A stretch of 64,000 nt of DNA, taken from contig NZ_JACSNX010000002.1 of NCBI RefSeq assembly GCF_016902445.1, forward strand, positions 175,483-239,482. Reading direction: 5' to 3'. This DNA is from Oscillibacter valericigenes (GTDB lineage: Bacteria > Bacillota > Clostridia > Oscillospirales > Oscillospiraceae). Below the pieces are notes generated by a model that saw nothing but the letters and a program-made list of their open reading frames with translations, did not search any database and was not told the DNA's origin. The number at the start of each line of letters is the position of its first letter. The first letter of the stretch is position 1. Below, piece after piece: positions 1 to 8,452 of the stretch. A program made the translations under genes and the position numbers.

Positions 1-136
1 CCGCCGCGTCCAGGTCAAAGGCGGAGCCGGAGTCAAAGGCATTCACGTCCCAGCCCAGGCCCACCATGATCTTGGTCAGGCCGGGATTCCCCTTGGTCAG
101 ATCGACTTTTTGTCCCTTGGAAAGATTGATCGGCAT
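1..136 (-). CDS. terD: TerD-family stress protein, N-terminal fragment
   Basis: The gene starts with ATG at 136 and runs off the left edge, so only about 45 residues are visible. The start [15 protein letters not shown], followed by [11 protein letters not shown], is the conserved opening of TerD/TerZ-type calcium-binding proteins of the ter stress system. It is the third gene of a minus-strand set with telA and the yceG-like gene, 26 bases after the telA stop, and is presumably co-transcribed from the promoter near 3644-3672. Family assignment is firm. Whether it is TerD, TerE or TerZ cannot be decided from the fragment. Confidence 0.85.
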   Translation of the reverse strand, partial: MPINLSKGQKVDLTKGNPGLTKIMVGLGWDVNAFDSGSAFDLDAA

Positions 137-161
137 CTTGTGTTCCTCCGTTCCCAATATT

Positions 162-1328
162 TTAATGATTCACGGACCCCTTGTCCGGCATGTGATACAT
201 CTGGTCGAACTGGGCCTTGATGGCCTCCAGCCGCTTCTGATCCTCCACCCGCTGCTTGCGGGCAGTCTCCTGGATCTGCTTCGTCTCGTCGATGCCGCTG
301 ACGATGGTGCGCCAGGTCTGCTCCAGCGTCTCCACCTTGATGGAGCTGCCGGAGGCCAGCCGGGCGGTCATCTTGGCCTGCTCCGCCGTGTTCTGGGCGT
401 TGCGGATCAGCATCTCGTTGGTCTTGGCGTCCAGGGCGCTCATGGCCTCCGCCTGGAGCCGCTGGCGCTTGAGCATGATGGCCTGGGTCAGCGCCTGCTT
501 GAACACCGGCAGGGTGATGATGAAGGCGGAGTTGATCTTCCGCACCAGATTCATGTTGCTGAACTGCATGGTCTTGATCATGGGGATGGACTGCATGGCC
601 ACGTTCTCTGCCGTCCGCAGGTCCTGGGTCCGCTGCTCCAGCATCATCAGGGCCTGGTTCAGGGTGGTCAGCTCGAACTGGATGGAGTTGTCGCCGGTGG
701 CCTCCATGTCCGCCTGGCGCTGGGCGATGTAGGCCTCCAGCTCCCGGCAGCCCTGCTCGCCGGCCAGGATGTAGCGCACCAGCTCGTGGTAGTAGTTCAC
801 GTTGGCCTGGAACATCTCCTCCAGCTTCCGGTTGGACTGCTTGATGTCCGCCTCGTACTGCTTCAGCTGGACGTAGATCTTGTCCACCTCTTCACCCATG
901 GTGTGGTACTTGGCCAGGATCTTGTCCAGCTGCTTGCGCAGGTTGCCGAACAGCTTGCCGAAGAGGCCGGGGTTCTCCTTGATCTCCTCGATGTCGAACT
1001 TGTCCATGATCTTGGCCAGGGTGTTCAGCATCACGCTGGAGTCATCCAGCTGGGACAGGTTCATGCTGTTGAGCACCACGTCGGAGCACTTGGAGATCTC
1101 ATCCGCCGCACCGGCACCGAAGGAGACGATGGACTCCAGGTTGTACACCTCGATCTGGCTGGCCAGGGCGTCCACCTCCGGCGAGTTGACCAGCGTCTGG
1201 GTCATCATCTGCCGGTCGGCGGAGATGTCGTACTGCTGATAGTTCTCCTCTTCCTGGGGGGCGGCGGGCGCCTGCCCCTGGAAAGGCTGAGGCTGGGATG
1301 GGGTCGGTCTGCTGAGATTCAGGCCCAT
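162..1328 (-). CDS. telA: TelA/KlaA toxic anion resistance protein
   Basis: A 388-residue mostly helical, soluble protein without signal peptide. After a Pro/Gln-rich N-terminus (about residues 5-30) it follows the TelA (KlaA) pattern, with stretches such as NPGLFGKLF near 120 and long coiled-coil helices rich in Gln and Glu. TelA proteins are linked to tellurite and other membrane-stress tolerance, and their biochemical role is unknown. The start is set by a GGAAGGAG ribosome site lying in the last codons of the upstream yceG-like gene, only three bases away. Its place between a yceG-like gene and terD matches Firmicute ter loci. Confidence 0.88.
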   Translation of the reverse strand: MGLNLSRPTPSQPQPFQGQAPAAPQEEENYQQYDISADRQMMTQTLVNSPEVDALASQIEVYNLESIVSFGAGAADEISKCSDVVLNSMNLSQLDDSSVMLNTLAKIMDKFDIEEIKENPGLFGKLFGNLRKQLDKILAKYHTMGEEVDKIYVQLKQYEADIKQSNRKLEEMFQANVNYYHELVRYILAGEQGCRELEAYIAQRQADMEATGDNSIQFELTTLNQALMMLEQRTQDLRTAENVAMQSIPMIKTMQFSNMNLVRKINSAFIITLPVFKQALTQAIMLKRQRLQAEAMSALDAKTNEMLIRNAQNTAEQAKMTARLASGSSIKVETLEQTWRTIVSGIDETKQIQETARKQRVEDQKRLEAIKAQFDQMYHMPDKGSVNH

Positions 1329-1331
1329 AAC

Positions 1332-3611
1332 TCATGAACTCCTTCCAAATAGTTTTCTGATGGAGTGCAGTCCGCTTTCCTGCACAGTGTTGAAGTCAGG
1401 GATCCGCAGATCGTAGAGGTAGTCCCCGATCTGCGTCTCGCCGGCGAAGGGGCGGGCGAAGTGCTGCTCGATGCACTGGTAGCCGGTGGGGACGAAGAAC
1501 AGTACGTCGAATCCCACCAGGCTCAAAAACGCGGTGAGGATGCTGTCCTCCAGGGAGATCATCTTCTCCGTGGTGTTGATATAGATGAGCTTGGGGTTCT
1601 TTTTGGTGAAGTCGAACTTCTGGATCTTCCGCAGCAGGTCCTTGGGGAGATTCAGGGCCGTGGCGATCACCGTGTACTCCGTGCCGTTTTCAAAGGTCCC
1701 CCGGATCAGCTTCTGATCCAGCAGCAGCTGCAGCTTATCCAGCAGGTGCTCCTGCACCTCCGCCCGCAGGATCCCGTAGAGATAGGCGCTGTGGGCCTTG
1801 ATCTTGCTGCGCAGCAGCTTGCCGTTTTTCAGAAACTGGGTGGCATACGGCTTGACGGGATTGGGGTCCGTGCCCTGGACCCAGGGGACGGAGCGGACCA
1901 CCTCCGTGTCCGGCGTGATGAGCTTTTTGATGTCCAGCCAGTACTGGGAGGCGTTGCCGTCCTTCACGCCGCAGATCTTCTGGCAGATCACCGGCAGGGT
2001 GACCGTGTCCCCGGCGGCGGAGAAGCTGGGGCGGTATTTCAGCTCCTGGTCCCACAGGATGGGGATCTCCTCATACATGGTCTGCAGCAGGACCGTGGAG
2101 GCCTTGGCGTACTGCTGATTGCGGTAGAGTCCCGTGTCCTGGTACATCAGCCGGTCCAGGTCCCGCTCCGCCTGATAGGCGGCGGTGGTGACCCGGGCCT
2201 GGTTCTGGTCCACCGGGAAGCGGTCCATCGCCACGGACTGGGGGCTGTGGATCTCCAGCAGATCCGGAGCGCGGAGGACGCTGCCCTCGTTCAGGTTGGG
2301 GAGCAGCACCAGCACATCCACCGGCAGCCGGGCCAGCAGCCGCAGGAACAGCGCCCCGATGTCGGAGGCGCATCGGCCGAACTGGAGAAAGACCGCCACC
2401 TCCGGCGCTTTCCAGTCCGGGAACAGCTCCTTTTGATACCGGCTGAGCCAGCAGAGCAGCGAGACTGCCCGGCTGGTGAGCTTGGCGACGCTGCCGCCGC
2501 AGGAGGTCTCCTCCTCCAGCACCAGGTCGATGAAAGCCTTGGTCATCAGGCGCTGAAGCTCGATATTGGCGGGGTAACGGATGTTGGCGGAAAGGCCGGC
2601 GGCCAGCTGCTCCGCAGAGGTGTAATTCCCCCGCTTCACTGCGGCGATCTCCTCCGGCGTCGGCGGCGGAGGGTCGCCGTTGACCACGCAGATCCGGCGC
2701 CCGCCGCCCTTCAGCGCCTGGTAGAGCGCAAACAGGTCGTTGGTGTAGGTGAGGCTGTCCTCCACGCCGTACTGGCAGAGGAAGAGGTTGTAGAAAAAGC
2801 GGGCGTCGCTCCCCCGGGCCTGGACGGCGGTCTGGACCGCGTTCAGCTCCGGTCTCTGCACCCAGGCGTTGGTGCAGGGAGAGAGGGACGGCAGCGTGCC
2901 GTAGAGCCGCTGGCGCTCCACCTCCCGCTGCAGGTCCTCCTGCAGCCGCTTCACGCCGAAGCCCGCCGGGAAGGGGCCCAGGCCGGGGGCCTGGTACAGC
3001 CGGGACAGCGCGGACTGGGGGTCCACGGTGAGATACGCCTGGTCCCCGCCGGTCTCCAGCAATACGACGTCCGCCCCCGCCCGGGAGAGGACCGTCAGCA
3101 GCTGGAGCTCGTAGTGGCTCACATCCCCGGCGTAGAGGATCTTGGGCAGCGTCTCGCCCCCCAGCACGTTGACGATCCGCTCGAACTTGTAGTAGAGCCA
3201 GCACATGTACTTGATGTAGGCGTTGCGGAGCATGTTGTCGTTCTTCCCCTGGCGCCGCATGTCGTCCAAAGTGGCGTACATGGCCGTCACCACGGCAGTC
3301 CGCTGCCCGTCCGTCATCCGGGGCAGCCACTTCTGCAGCCGCTGGGAGAAAAAGCCCGCATCCATCCGGAAGTCGGCCCCCATCATCTCGTTGAAGTAGG
3401 CCAGGTTGCCGGGGTCCGGGTTGGGGATGCGCCCGTCGATGATGACGCCGGAGCGGCGGGCCGCCTCGTAATAGCGGCGCAGGAACTCCGCCACATCTCC
3501 GCTGTAGGCGGCGATCCGGAGGAAATAGGCCCGGGCGCCGCCCCGCTGGGAGAGGGGCCGGAAGCAGTCATTCAGTTGTGTCAGTTCCGCCAGTTGAAAC
3601 ATCGCAGCCAT
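1332..3611 (-). CDS. YceG-family protein of the ter stress cluster
   Basis: A 759-residue soluble protein, first gene of the minus-strand ter operon. I recognise it as YceG-like from its general pattern (an N-terminal segment with AYFNEMMGADFRMDAGFF, an internal ILYAGDVSHYELQLL motif, and a C-terminal domain with YINTTEKMISLEDSILTAFL) and from its position beside telA and terD. YceG proteins occur in the Bacillus yceCDEFGH operon and are predicted partners of TerD proteins. Their activity is unknown. It appears longer than the Bacillus protein as I recall it. Translation may begin at 3611 or at the in-frame ATG at 3602. Neither has a strong ribosome site. Confidence 0.75.
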   Translation of the reverse strand: MAAMFQLAELTQLNDCFRPLSQRGGARAYFLRIAAYSGDVAEFLRRYYEAARRSGVIIDGRIPNPDPGNLAYFNEMMGADFRMDAGFFSQRLQKWLPRMTDGQRTAVVTAMYATLDDMRRQGKNDNMLRNAYIKYMCWLYYKFERIVNVLGGETLPKILYAGDVSHYELQLLTVLSRAGADVVLLETGGDQAYLTVDPQSALSRLYQAPGLGPFPAGFGVKRLQEDLQREVERQRLYGTLPSLSPCTNAWVQRPELNAVQTAVQARGSDARFFYNLFLCQYGVEDSLTYTNDLFALYQALKGGGRRICVVNGDPPPPTPEEIAAVKRGNYTSAEQLAAGLSANIRYPANIELQRLMTKAFIDLVLEEETSCGGSVAKLTSRAVSLLCWLSRYQKELFPDWKAPEVAVFLQFGRCASDIGALFLRLLARLPVDVLVLLPNLNEGSVLRAPDLLEIHSPQSVAMDRFPVDQNQARVTTAAYQAERDLDRLMYQDTGLYRNQQYAKASTVLLQTMYEEIPILWDQELKYRPSFSAAGDTVTLPVICQKICGVKDGNASQYWLDIKKLITPDTEVVRSVPWVQGTDPNPVKPYATQFLKNGKLLRSKIKAHSAYLYGILRAEVQEHLLDKLQLLLDQKLIRGTFENGTEYTVIATALNLPKDLLRKIQKFDFTKKNPKLIYINTTEKMISLEDSILTAFLSLVGFDVLFFVPTGYQCIEQHFARPFAGETQIGDYLYDLRIPDFNTVQESGLHSIRKLFGRSS

Positions 3612-3643
3612 GCCACTTTCTGAATTGAATGGATTTGACTCCT

Positions 3644-3672
3644 ATTATAATGGCTCCCACAGATTTTTTCAA
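3644..3672 (-). promoter_or_regulatory. sigma-A type promoter of the ter operon
   Basis: On the minus strand a TTGAAA -35 box (3672-3667) lies 17 bases from a perfect TATAAT -10 box (3649-3644), about 30 bases before the yceG-like gene. It would drive yceG-like, telA and terD together. Confidence 0.75.
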
Positions 3673-3828
3673 CATATGCATGGAGCATAGCGGGAAATTC
3701 CACAAAAATTTAACATGCTCCGCAGGGGGAAATCTATTTTCTTCTCTCCCGGTCAGTGCTATAATAGGACCCGTCAGCGGCCGTTGATCCCGGCCGTGTT
3801 GCCATATCAAGAACAAAAGAGGCTGAAC

Positions 3829-4788
3829 ATGAGAAACACTCTGACCGGGTACGACGTGGGGGCCCTGCTCTACTGCCCCGCCAATGCCCATACATCCATC
3901 GCGGACTCCCTTGTGGGGCAGCGGTTCCCCACGCCCTTCTCCCTGGCGTTCTGTCTGGAGGACACCGTGTCCGCGGACAGCGTGGCGGAGGCGGAGCGGA
4001 TCCTGCAGAACACGCTGGAGCGGATCTCCGCCGCCTCCCGGCAGCACACCTTCTTCCTGCCGCCCATCTTTGTCCGGGTCCGGAGCCCGCAGCAGCTGCT
4101 GCGCCTGGCGGAGACCTATGCCCCCTACGCCGGCATCCTGGCGGGCTTCATCCTGCCCAAGTTCTTCCTGGACAACTGCGGGCCCTATGTGGCGGCGATC
4201 CGGTCCATCTCGCAGACAGCTTCCTACGTCTACATGCCGATCTTCGAGTCCGCCGCCATGATCCCGCCCGCCGCCCGGCAGACGGCGCTGGCTGAGATCC
4301 GGGAGCAGCTGGATACCGTCTCAGGCTCCATCCTGAACGTCCGGGTGGGCGGGAACGACCTCTCCCACGCCTTCGGCCTGCGGCGGCCGGTGGACCGGAC
4401 CATCTACGACCTGCGGCCGGTGGCGGACATCCTCATCGACATCGTCACCACCTTCGGCGACCGGTACGTGGTGTCCGGCCCGGTGTGGGAGTACTACTCC
4501 GGCGAGGGCTGGGACACCGGCCTGCGCCGGGAGCTGGAGATGGATCTTTTGAACGGGTTCATCGGAAAGACCGTCATCCACCCCAACCAGATCCCCGTGG
4601 TGAACGAGATGCTCCGGGTCTCCGTCCGGGACTATGCCGACGCCCGGGCCGTGCTGAACTGGGACGCCGGCAGCGGCCGCCTGGTGGCTGCCAGCGCCGG
4701 CGCGGACCGGATGAACGAGTACAACACCCACTTCAACTGGGCCCGGAAGATCGTCCTGCGGGCGGAGCGGTACGGCACCCGCCCCTGA
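3829..4788 (+). CDS. HpcH/HpaI-CitE-like C-C bond lyase of the ter cluster
   Basis: A 319-residue TIM-barrel protein of the HpcH/HpaI and CitE superfamily. Visible signatures are ALLYCPAN near residue 10, the metal-site motif FCLEDTV near 42, RVGGNDLSHAFG near 172 and GKTVIHPNQIP near 245. This branch recurs in ter gene clusters and has been proposed to act in making a nucleoside-like metabolite with phosphoribosyltransferases and ATP-grasp enzymes, none of which lie to its right here. It is transcribed away from the yceG-like gene. The ATG at 3829 fits the family N-terminus and has a weak AAGAGG site. A TATAAT at 3760-3765 may be its -10 box, with a poor -35. Confidence 0.8.
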   Translation: MRNTLTGYDVGALLYCPANAHTSIADSLVGQRFPTPFSLAFCLEDTVSADSVAEAERILQNTLERISAASRQHTFFLPPIFVRVRSPQQLLRLAETYAPYAGILAGFILPKFFLDNCGPYVAAIRSISQTASYVYMPIFESAAMIPPAARQTALAEIREQLDTVSGSILNVRVGGNDLSHAFGLRRPVDRTIYDLRPVADILIDIVTTFGDRYVVSGPVWEYYSGEGWDTGLRRELEMDLLNGFIGKTVIHPNQIPVVNEMLRVSVRDYADARAVLNWDAGSGRLVAASAGADRMNEYNTHFNWARKIVLRAERYGTRP

Positions 4789-4798
4789 CCGCATGCAA

Positions 4799-4830
4799 GG
4801 CGCCGCCGCGGGAAATCCCGCGGCGGCGCC
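4799..4830. terminator. GC-rich hairpin after the lyase gene
   Basis: A 14-bp perfect GC stem with an AAAT loop lies 11 bases after the lyase stop. No T-run follows, so it may slow polymerase or protect the 3' end rather than terminate alone. Confidence 0.5.
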
Positions 4831-4867
4831 GTCTGCGCTGCAGGTCCTGCCCGGCAGCGGACAAAGA

Positions 4868-4898
4868 GAAGGACACGCCGTCGGCGTGTCCTTCTTTT
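4868..4898. terminator. bidirectional rho-independent terminator
   Basis: A 12-bp stem (GAAGGACACGCC and its complement) with a GTC loop is followed by TTTT on the plus strand and by TCTTTGT on the minus strand. It separates the convergent lyase gene and ABC transporter operon. Confidence 0.8.
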
Positions 4899-4942
4899 AA
4901 AACACACACAAATGGAAACGTCTGCTGTTTCCGGGAGCCGGA

Positions 4943-5791
4943 TCAGCCCTTCACCGAGCCTGCGGTCAGGCTGGCGTTGACCTGCTCCTGGAAGATGGCG
5001 AACACGATGATGCTGGGCAGCACCGCGATGGTGATGGCCGCGAACATGGCCGTGTAGTTGAAGCTGAACTGGCTGGTGAAGTAGCTCAGGGACAGCGGCA
5101 GGGTCCGGTTGTCCGTGGAGCTGGTCAGCAGCAGGGCGAAGGTGAATTCGTTCCAGCTCTCCAGGAAGGTCAGCACGGCCGCGCTGGCCAGGCCGCCCTT
5201 GGCGCAGGGCATCATCACCTGGATGAAGGTGCGGAAGAAGCCGGCGCCGTCGATATAGGCGGCCTCCTCCAGCTCCGTGGGGATGGAGGCAAACGCAGAG
5301 CGCAGCACCATCAGGGAGATGGGCATGTTCAGCGCCGTGTACACCAGGATCAGGGCGAACTTGGTGTCATAGAGCCCCAGCTTCGTGATGATGTTGTACA
5401 CCGGGCTCATCAGCGCCGTGGTGGGGATCACCATGGACAGGGAGAGGATGGCATAGATCGTGTTCTTGAAGCGGAACCGCTTCTTGGCGAACACATACCC
5501 CGCCATGGCCAGGCAGAACACGTTCAGGATCGTGGTGATGGTGGCGATGATCAGGCTGTTTGCAAAGAACTTCAGGATCGGAGCGATCTCCAGCGCTTGC
5601 ACATACCCGTCAAAGCTGAAGTGGGACGGCAGGGACAGGCCGTTGGAAAAGATCTCGCTGTTGGTCTTGAAGGAGGACAGAACGACCCAGATGATGGGGA
5701 ACAGGGCCACGCACACGCACAGGGCCATGAACAGATAGGAAAATCCGCGGGCGACCTTCTGAGTGGGCGTTCTCTTATAATGCGTCAACAT
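4943..5791 (-). CDS. carbohydrate ABC transporter permease, MalG/AraQ type
   Basis: A 282-residue membrane protein with six predicted helices. The permease-ATPase coupling (EAA) loop reads EEAAYIDGAGFFRTF at about residues 197-211, typical of CUT1 sugar importers of the MalG subfamily. It is the third gene of a minus-strand operon: binding protein, first permease, second permease, with 13 bases between the permeases. No ATP-binding subunit is encoded here, so a shared MsmK-like ATPase elsewhere in the genome is likely, as is common in Firmicutes. The substrate cannot be read from the sequence. Confidence 0.92.
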   Translation of the reverse strand: MLTHYKRTPTQKVARGFSYLFMALCVCVALFPIIWVVLSSFKTNSEIFSNGLSLPSHFSFDGYVQALEIAPILKFFANSLIIATITTILNVFCLAMAGYVFAKKRFRFKNTIYAILSLSMVIPTTALMSPVYNIITKLGLYDTKFALILVYTALNMPISLMVLRSAFASIPTELEEAAYIDGAGFFRTFIQVMMPCAKGGLASAAVLTFLESWNEFTFALLLTSSTDNRTLPLSLSYFTSQFSFNYTAMFAAITIAVLPSIIVFAIFQEQVNASLTAGSVKG

Positions 5792-5804
5792 TCCAGATCC
5801 CTCC

Positions 5805-6677
5805 TCAGTCTTCCTTATTCATGCCGAAGATCTTGCGGATCAGCGTCATGGTGACGAAGCCCAGCAGAATGATCACGACGCCGATGGTATTGGCATAGCC
5901 GTAGTTGTTAGCCTTCACGGTGGTGTACAGATACAGCGGCAGGTTGGTGGTGTCGGTGCCGGGGCCGCCGCCGGTGGTGATGTACAGCATGGAGAACAGC
6001 TGCAGCATGTAGGTGGCCGCCATGATGACCGTGGTGCCGATCATCTTCTTGACCACCGGGAACATCACCAGGCGGTCGATCTGGAAGCTGGTGGCGCCGT
6101 CGATCTCCGCCGCCTCGATGAGGCTCTCATCGGTGCTCAGCAGCTGGGCCAGGACCAGGGTGGTGGTGTATCCTGCGAACAGGAACCAGGTCAGGGTGAC
6201 AGAGGGAAACGCCGTCGCCGTCTCAAACAGCCAGTTGTGCTGCAAACTCTCCAGTCCGATCAGCTTCAGGAACGAGTTCACCGCGCCGTACTGGGCGTTG
6301 TACAGGTTCAGGAAGATCATGGCGATGGCAGACTGGGAGATAATATTCGGGATCATGTAAGTCACACGAACGAATTTCCAGCCCCTGGGCTTCTTGTACA
6401 GGATAAAGGCCAGCAGCGTGCCCAGGGTCACGTGGAAGATGCAGTGGATAAAAAGCCATTTGACTGTGTTGCCGAAGATGGGCCAGAAGCGGTTGTCCTC
6501 GGTGAACAGCTGAATGAAATTGGAAAAGCCGACAAAGGTGAAGGTGCGGGGCAGCAGGCGGTAGTCGAACAGCGACGTGACGAACACCATCACCAGCGGG
6601 ATCGCGAAGATCAGGATGAAGAGGATGCACGCCGGCGCCAGGAACAGGGCGATCCACCCGCCATTTTTTTGTTTCAT
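5805..6677 (-). CDS. carbohydrate ABC transporter permease, MalF/UgpA type
   Basis: A 290-residue inner-membrane protein with six predicted helices and the coupling loop EAAEIDGATSFQIDRLVMFP at about residues 188-207. It has the domain order of CUT1 permeases of the MalF/LacF/UgpA subfamily and would form the heteromeric channel with the downstream MalG-type subunit. It follows the binding-protein gene by 128 bases. The start ATG at 6677 has a good ribosome site (GGAGATGG) just upstream. Confidence 0.92.
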   Translation of the reverse strand: MKQKNGGWIALFLAPACILFILIFAIPLVMVFVTSLFDYRLLPRTFTFVGFSNFIQLFTEDNRFWPIFGNTVKWLFIHCIFHVTLGTLLAFILYKKPRGWKFVRVTYMIPNIISQSAIAMIFLNLYNAQYGAVNSFLKLIGLESLQHNWLFETATAFPSVTLTWFLFAGYTTTLVLAQLLSTDESLIEAAEIDGATSFQIDRLVMFPVVKKMIGTTVIMAATYMLQLFSMLYITTGGGPGTDTTNLPLYLYTTVKANNYGYANTIGVVIILLGFVTMTLIRKIFGMNKED

Positions 6678-6805
6678 CAGAATCCATCTCCTTGTCCAAG
6701 GATAGGGAAGATCGGGCTGCCGCTAGGGCAGCCCGATCCTTTGTGCGCAGATTGCAGTCACGGGCTTCCAGGGTGTTGCCTATGCCTTTTCAGGCGGGGA
6801 TGGGA

Positions 6806-8140
6806 TCAGGCCACAGCGTTCTCCGTGGCGAAGTCCGTCAGGATCTGGCAGAACTGCTCCGGCGTGTAGGTGCCGTTGGCCAGGTTGGGCAGCTCGGCGC
6901 TGAACAGATCCTGCAGGCCGGGCACCATGTTGCCGGTGAAGGTGTTGGAGCGCACCGTGCACTCAGAGGCCATGTTCAGGAACTCGCCCAGCAGCGGGAA
7001 GTTGGTGGTGGCGGTGTCGGTGATCTCCACAGAGGCGGCAGCGGGGACCATGCCCTGCATCTCCAGGGCCAGGGTCTGGGCCTCGGGGCTGGTGAAGAAC
7101 TTCACCATGGCGATGGCAGCCTCTTCCAGGGCGGGATCGTCCTGCTTGGTGACGAACATGCCCTCGATGGGGGCGTCATAGACGAAGCCGCCGGGATAAG
7201 TAGCCACGCCCACGTTCTGGTCAAAGCCCTCGGGCGTCTTGGAGGTATCGGAGAAGTCGCCGATCATCCAGGGGCCGTTGCAGATCATGGCCACGTTGCC
7301 GGAGAAGAAGTTGTTGGCCGCGTTCTCATAGGCGCCGCCCACGGCGTCCAGCGTGGTGTAGTTCTGGTACCACTTCTGCATCTCGGCCACGGCGTTGACG
7401 ACGGGCTCGATGTTGTAGTCGGTGGGATACTTGGTGTTCATGAACTCCAGGCCCTCGTCGCCGCTGGTGGCGACCATGGCGCCCATCAGCAGCATGGAGA
7501 CCCATGCGCCGTCGGCGGTGTCCATGGCCAGCGGGGTGATGCCGGCAGCCAGGAGCTTGTCGCAGTTGTCAAAGAACTCCTCCCAGGTGGTGGCGGGCTG
7601 GATGCCGACCTGATCGAACAGCTCCTTGTTGTAGAAGTAGCCGATCAGCTGGCCCTCGCTGGAGGAGGCGTAGATCTTGCCGTCGCGGCAGTTGGCGGCC
7701 TGCCAGGCGTCGTTGTCATACATGGCGGCCCACTCGGGATCGGCGTTCACCACGTCGGTCAGGTCCACCACCAGATCGGCCTCCAGGGCCAGGTCCAGCA
7801 GGGCGTAGCCGCCGCCGTACACCACGGGAGGCAGCTGGCCGGAAGAGATCTGGACCTGGATGCGCTCAGCGTAGTTGGCGTCGCCGGGCACTTCCTCGAT
7901 CTCGATGCGGTACTGGCCCGCGTACTCCTCGTTGAAGCGGTTCACCAGCTCGGCCACCACGGGGGCAGCGGTGTTGGTGCCCACCTGGAACGTGGGATAA
8001 TTGATCACGATCTCGTCGCCGGTGCTCTCGCTGCCGCTGTCAGAGGCCGCGCCCTCATCGGTGCCGCCGCCGCAGCCGACCAGCCCAAGAAGCATGACCA
8101 GGGCCAGTGCGCAAGACAGCCATCTTTTCATCATCTTCAT
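6806..8140 (-). CDS. extracellular sugar-binding lipoprotein of the ABC importer
   Basis: A 444-residue family 1 solute-binding protein. Its N-terminus has two Lys, a hydrophobic stretch and the lipobox LVGC, so Cys23 would be lipidated and the mature protein anchored outside the membrane. A Gly/Ser/Asp/Glu-rich linker (about 24-45) precedes the two-lobed binding domain. Motifs such as VYGGGYALLDLALEADLVVDL and PWMIGDF are typical of CUT1 binding proteins. It leads the importer operon and lies divergent to a sensor-kinase gene, which suggests that the two-component system controls it. The ribosome site is AAAGGAGG, about 9 bases before ATG. Confidence 0.92.
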   Translation of the reverse strand: MKMMKRWLSCALALVMLLGLVGCGGGTDEGAASDSGSESTGDEIVINYPTFQVGTNTAAPVVAELVNRFNEEYAGQYRIEIEEVPGDANYAERIQVQISSGQLPPVVYGGGYALLDLALEADLVVDLTDVVNADPEWAAMYDNDAWQAANCRDGKIYASSSEGQLIGYFYNKELFDQVGIQPATTWEEFFDNCDKLLAAGITPLAMDTADGAWVSMLLMGAMVATSGDEGLEFMNTKYPTDYNIEPVVNAVAEMQKWYQNYTTLDAVGGAYENAANNFFSGNVAMICNGPWMIGDFSDTSKTPEGFDQNVGVATYPGGFVYDAPIEGMFVTKQDDPALEEAAIAMVKFFTSPEAQTLALEMQGMVPAAASVEITDTATTNFPLLGEFLNMASECTVRSNTFTGNMVPGLQDLFSAELPNLANGTYTPEQFCQILTDFATENAVA

Positions 8141-8452
8141 TTATGATTTCCTCCTTTTCCGGGGGACCTTCCCCCGTATATGTGAATATCATACCATGGA
8201 AAAGCGCACAAATATTAAGATTCTTTTGTTCTTGTTCTGGTAGAAATCCGCTCAATTTTTTCCGTGGAAGGCCAAATATGTCCTATCTTTTCCGCCGGCG
8301 GCCGCGCTTTTTGCCGGAAACTGCCGGCTCTCCGCCGGGAGAGGGCCGGTGTGCGTTTGGGAAATTCTCCCTTTCCAATCTTGAAAAAAAGCGTCTGTTT
8401 CGATAAAATAAAAAAGAGCGGCCCCGACCGGCCGCAGAAGGGAGGCGTGCGG
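8141..8452. other. divergent intergenic region between binding protein and sensor kinase
   Basis: About 310 bases without a gene. Towards the lipoprotein gene there is a TATGAT -10 box on the minus strand (8193-8198 region) with no good -35 box at the usual spacing, as expected for an activator-dependent promoter. A small GGGGG/CCCCC hairpin lies in that leader. Towards the kinase there is a good promoter, listed separately. I see no clear operator repeat. Confidence 0.45.
8381..8409 (+). promoter_or_regulatory. promoter of the sensor kinase-regulator operon
   Basis: TTGAAA (8381-8386), a 17-base spacer and TAAAAT (8404-8409) lie about 45 bases before the kinase start codon. Confidence 0.65.

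Noticed and set aside
1365..3623. Long open frame (over 750 codons) on the plus strand opposite the yceG-like gene
   Set aside because: Composition rich in Leu, Val, Gly and His, and the complementary frame carries recognisable protein motifs. It is a mirror of GC-rich third positions.
6692..8146. Plus-strand frame opposite the sugar-binding lipoprotein
   Set aside because: Repetitive Gly/His/Val composition and no ribosome site. The minus-strand lipoprotein is certain.
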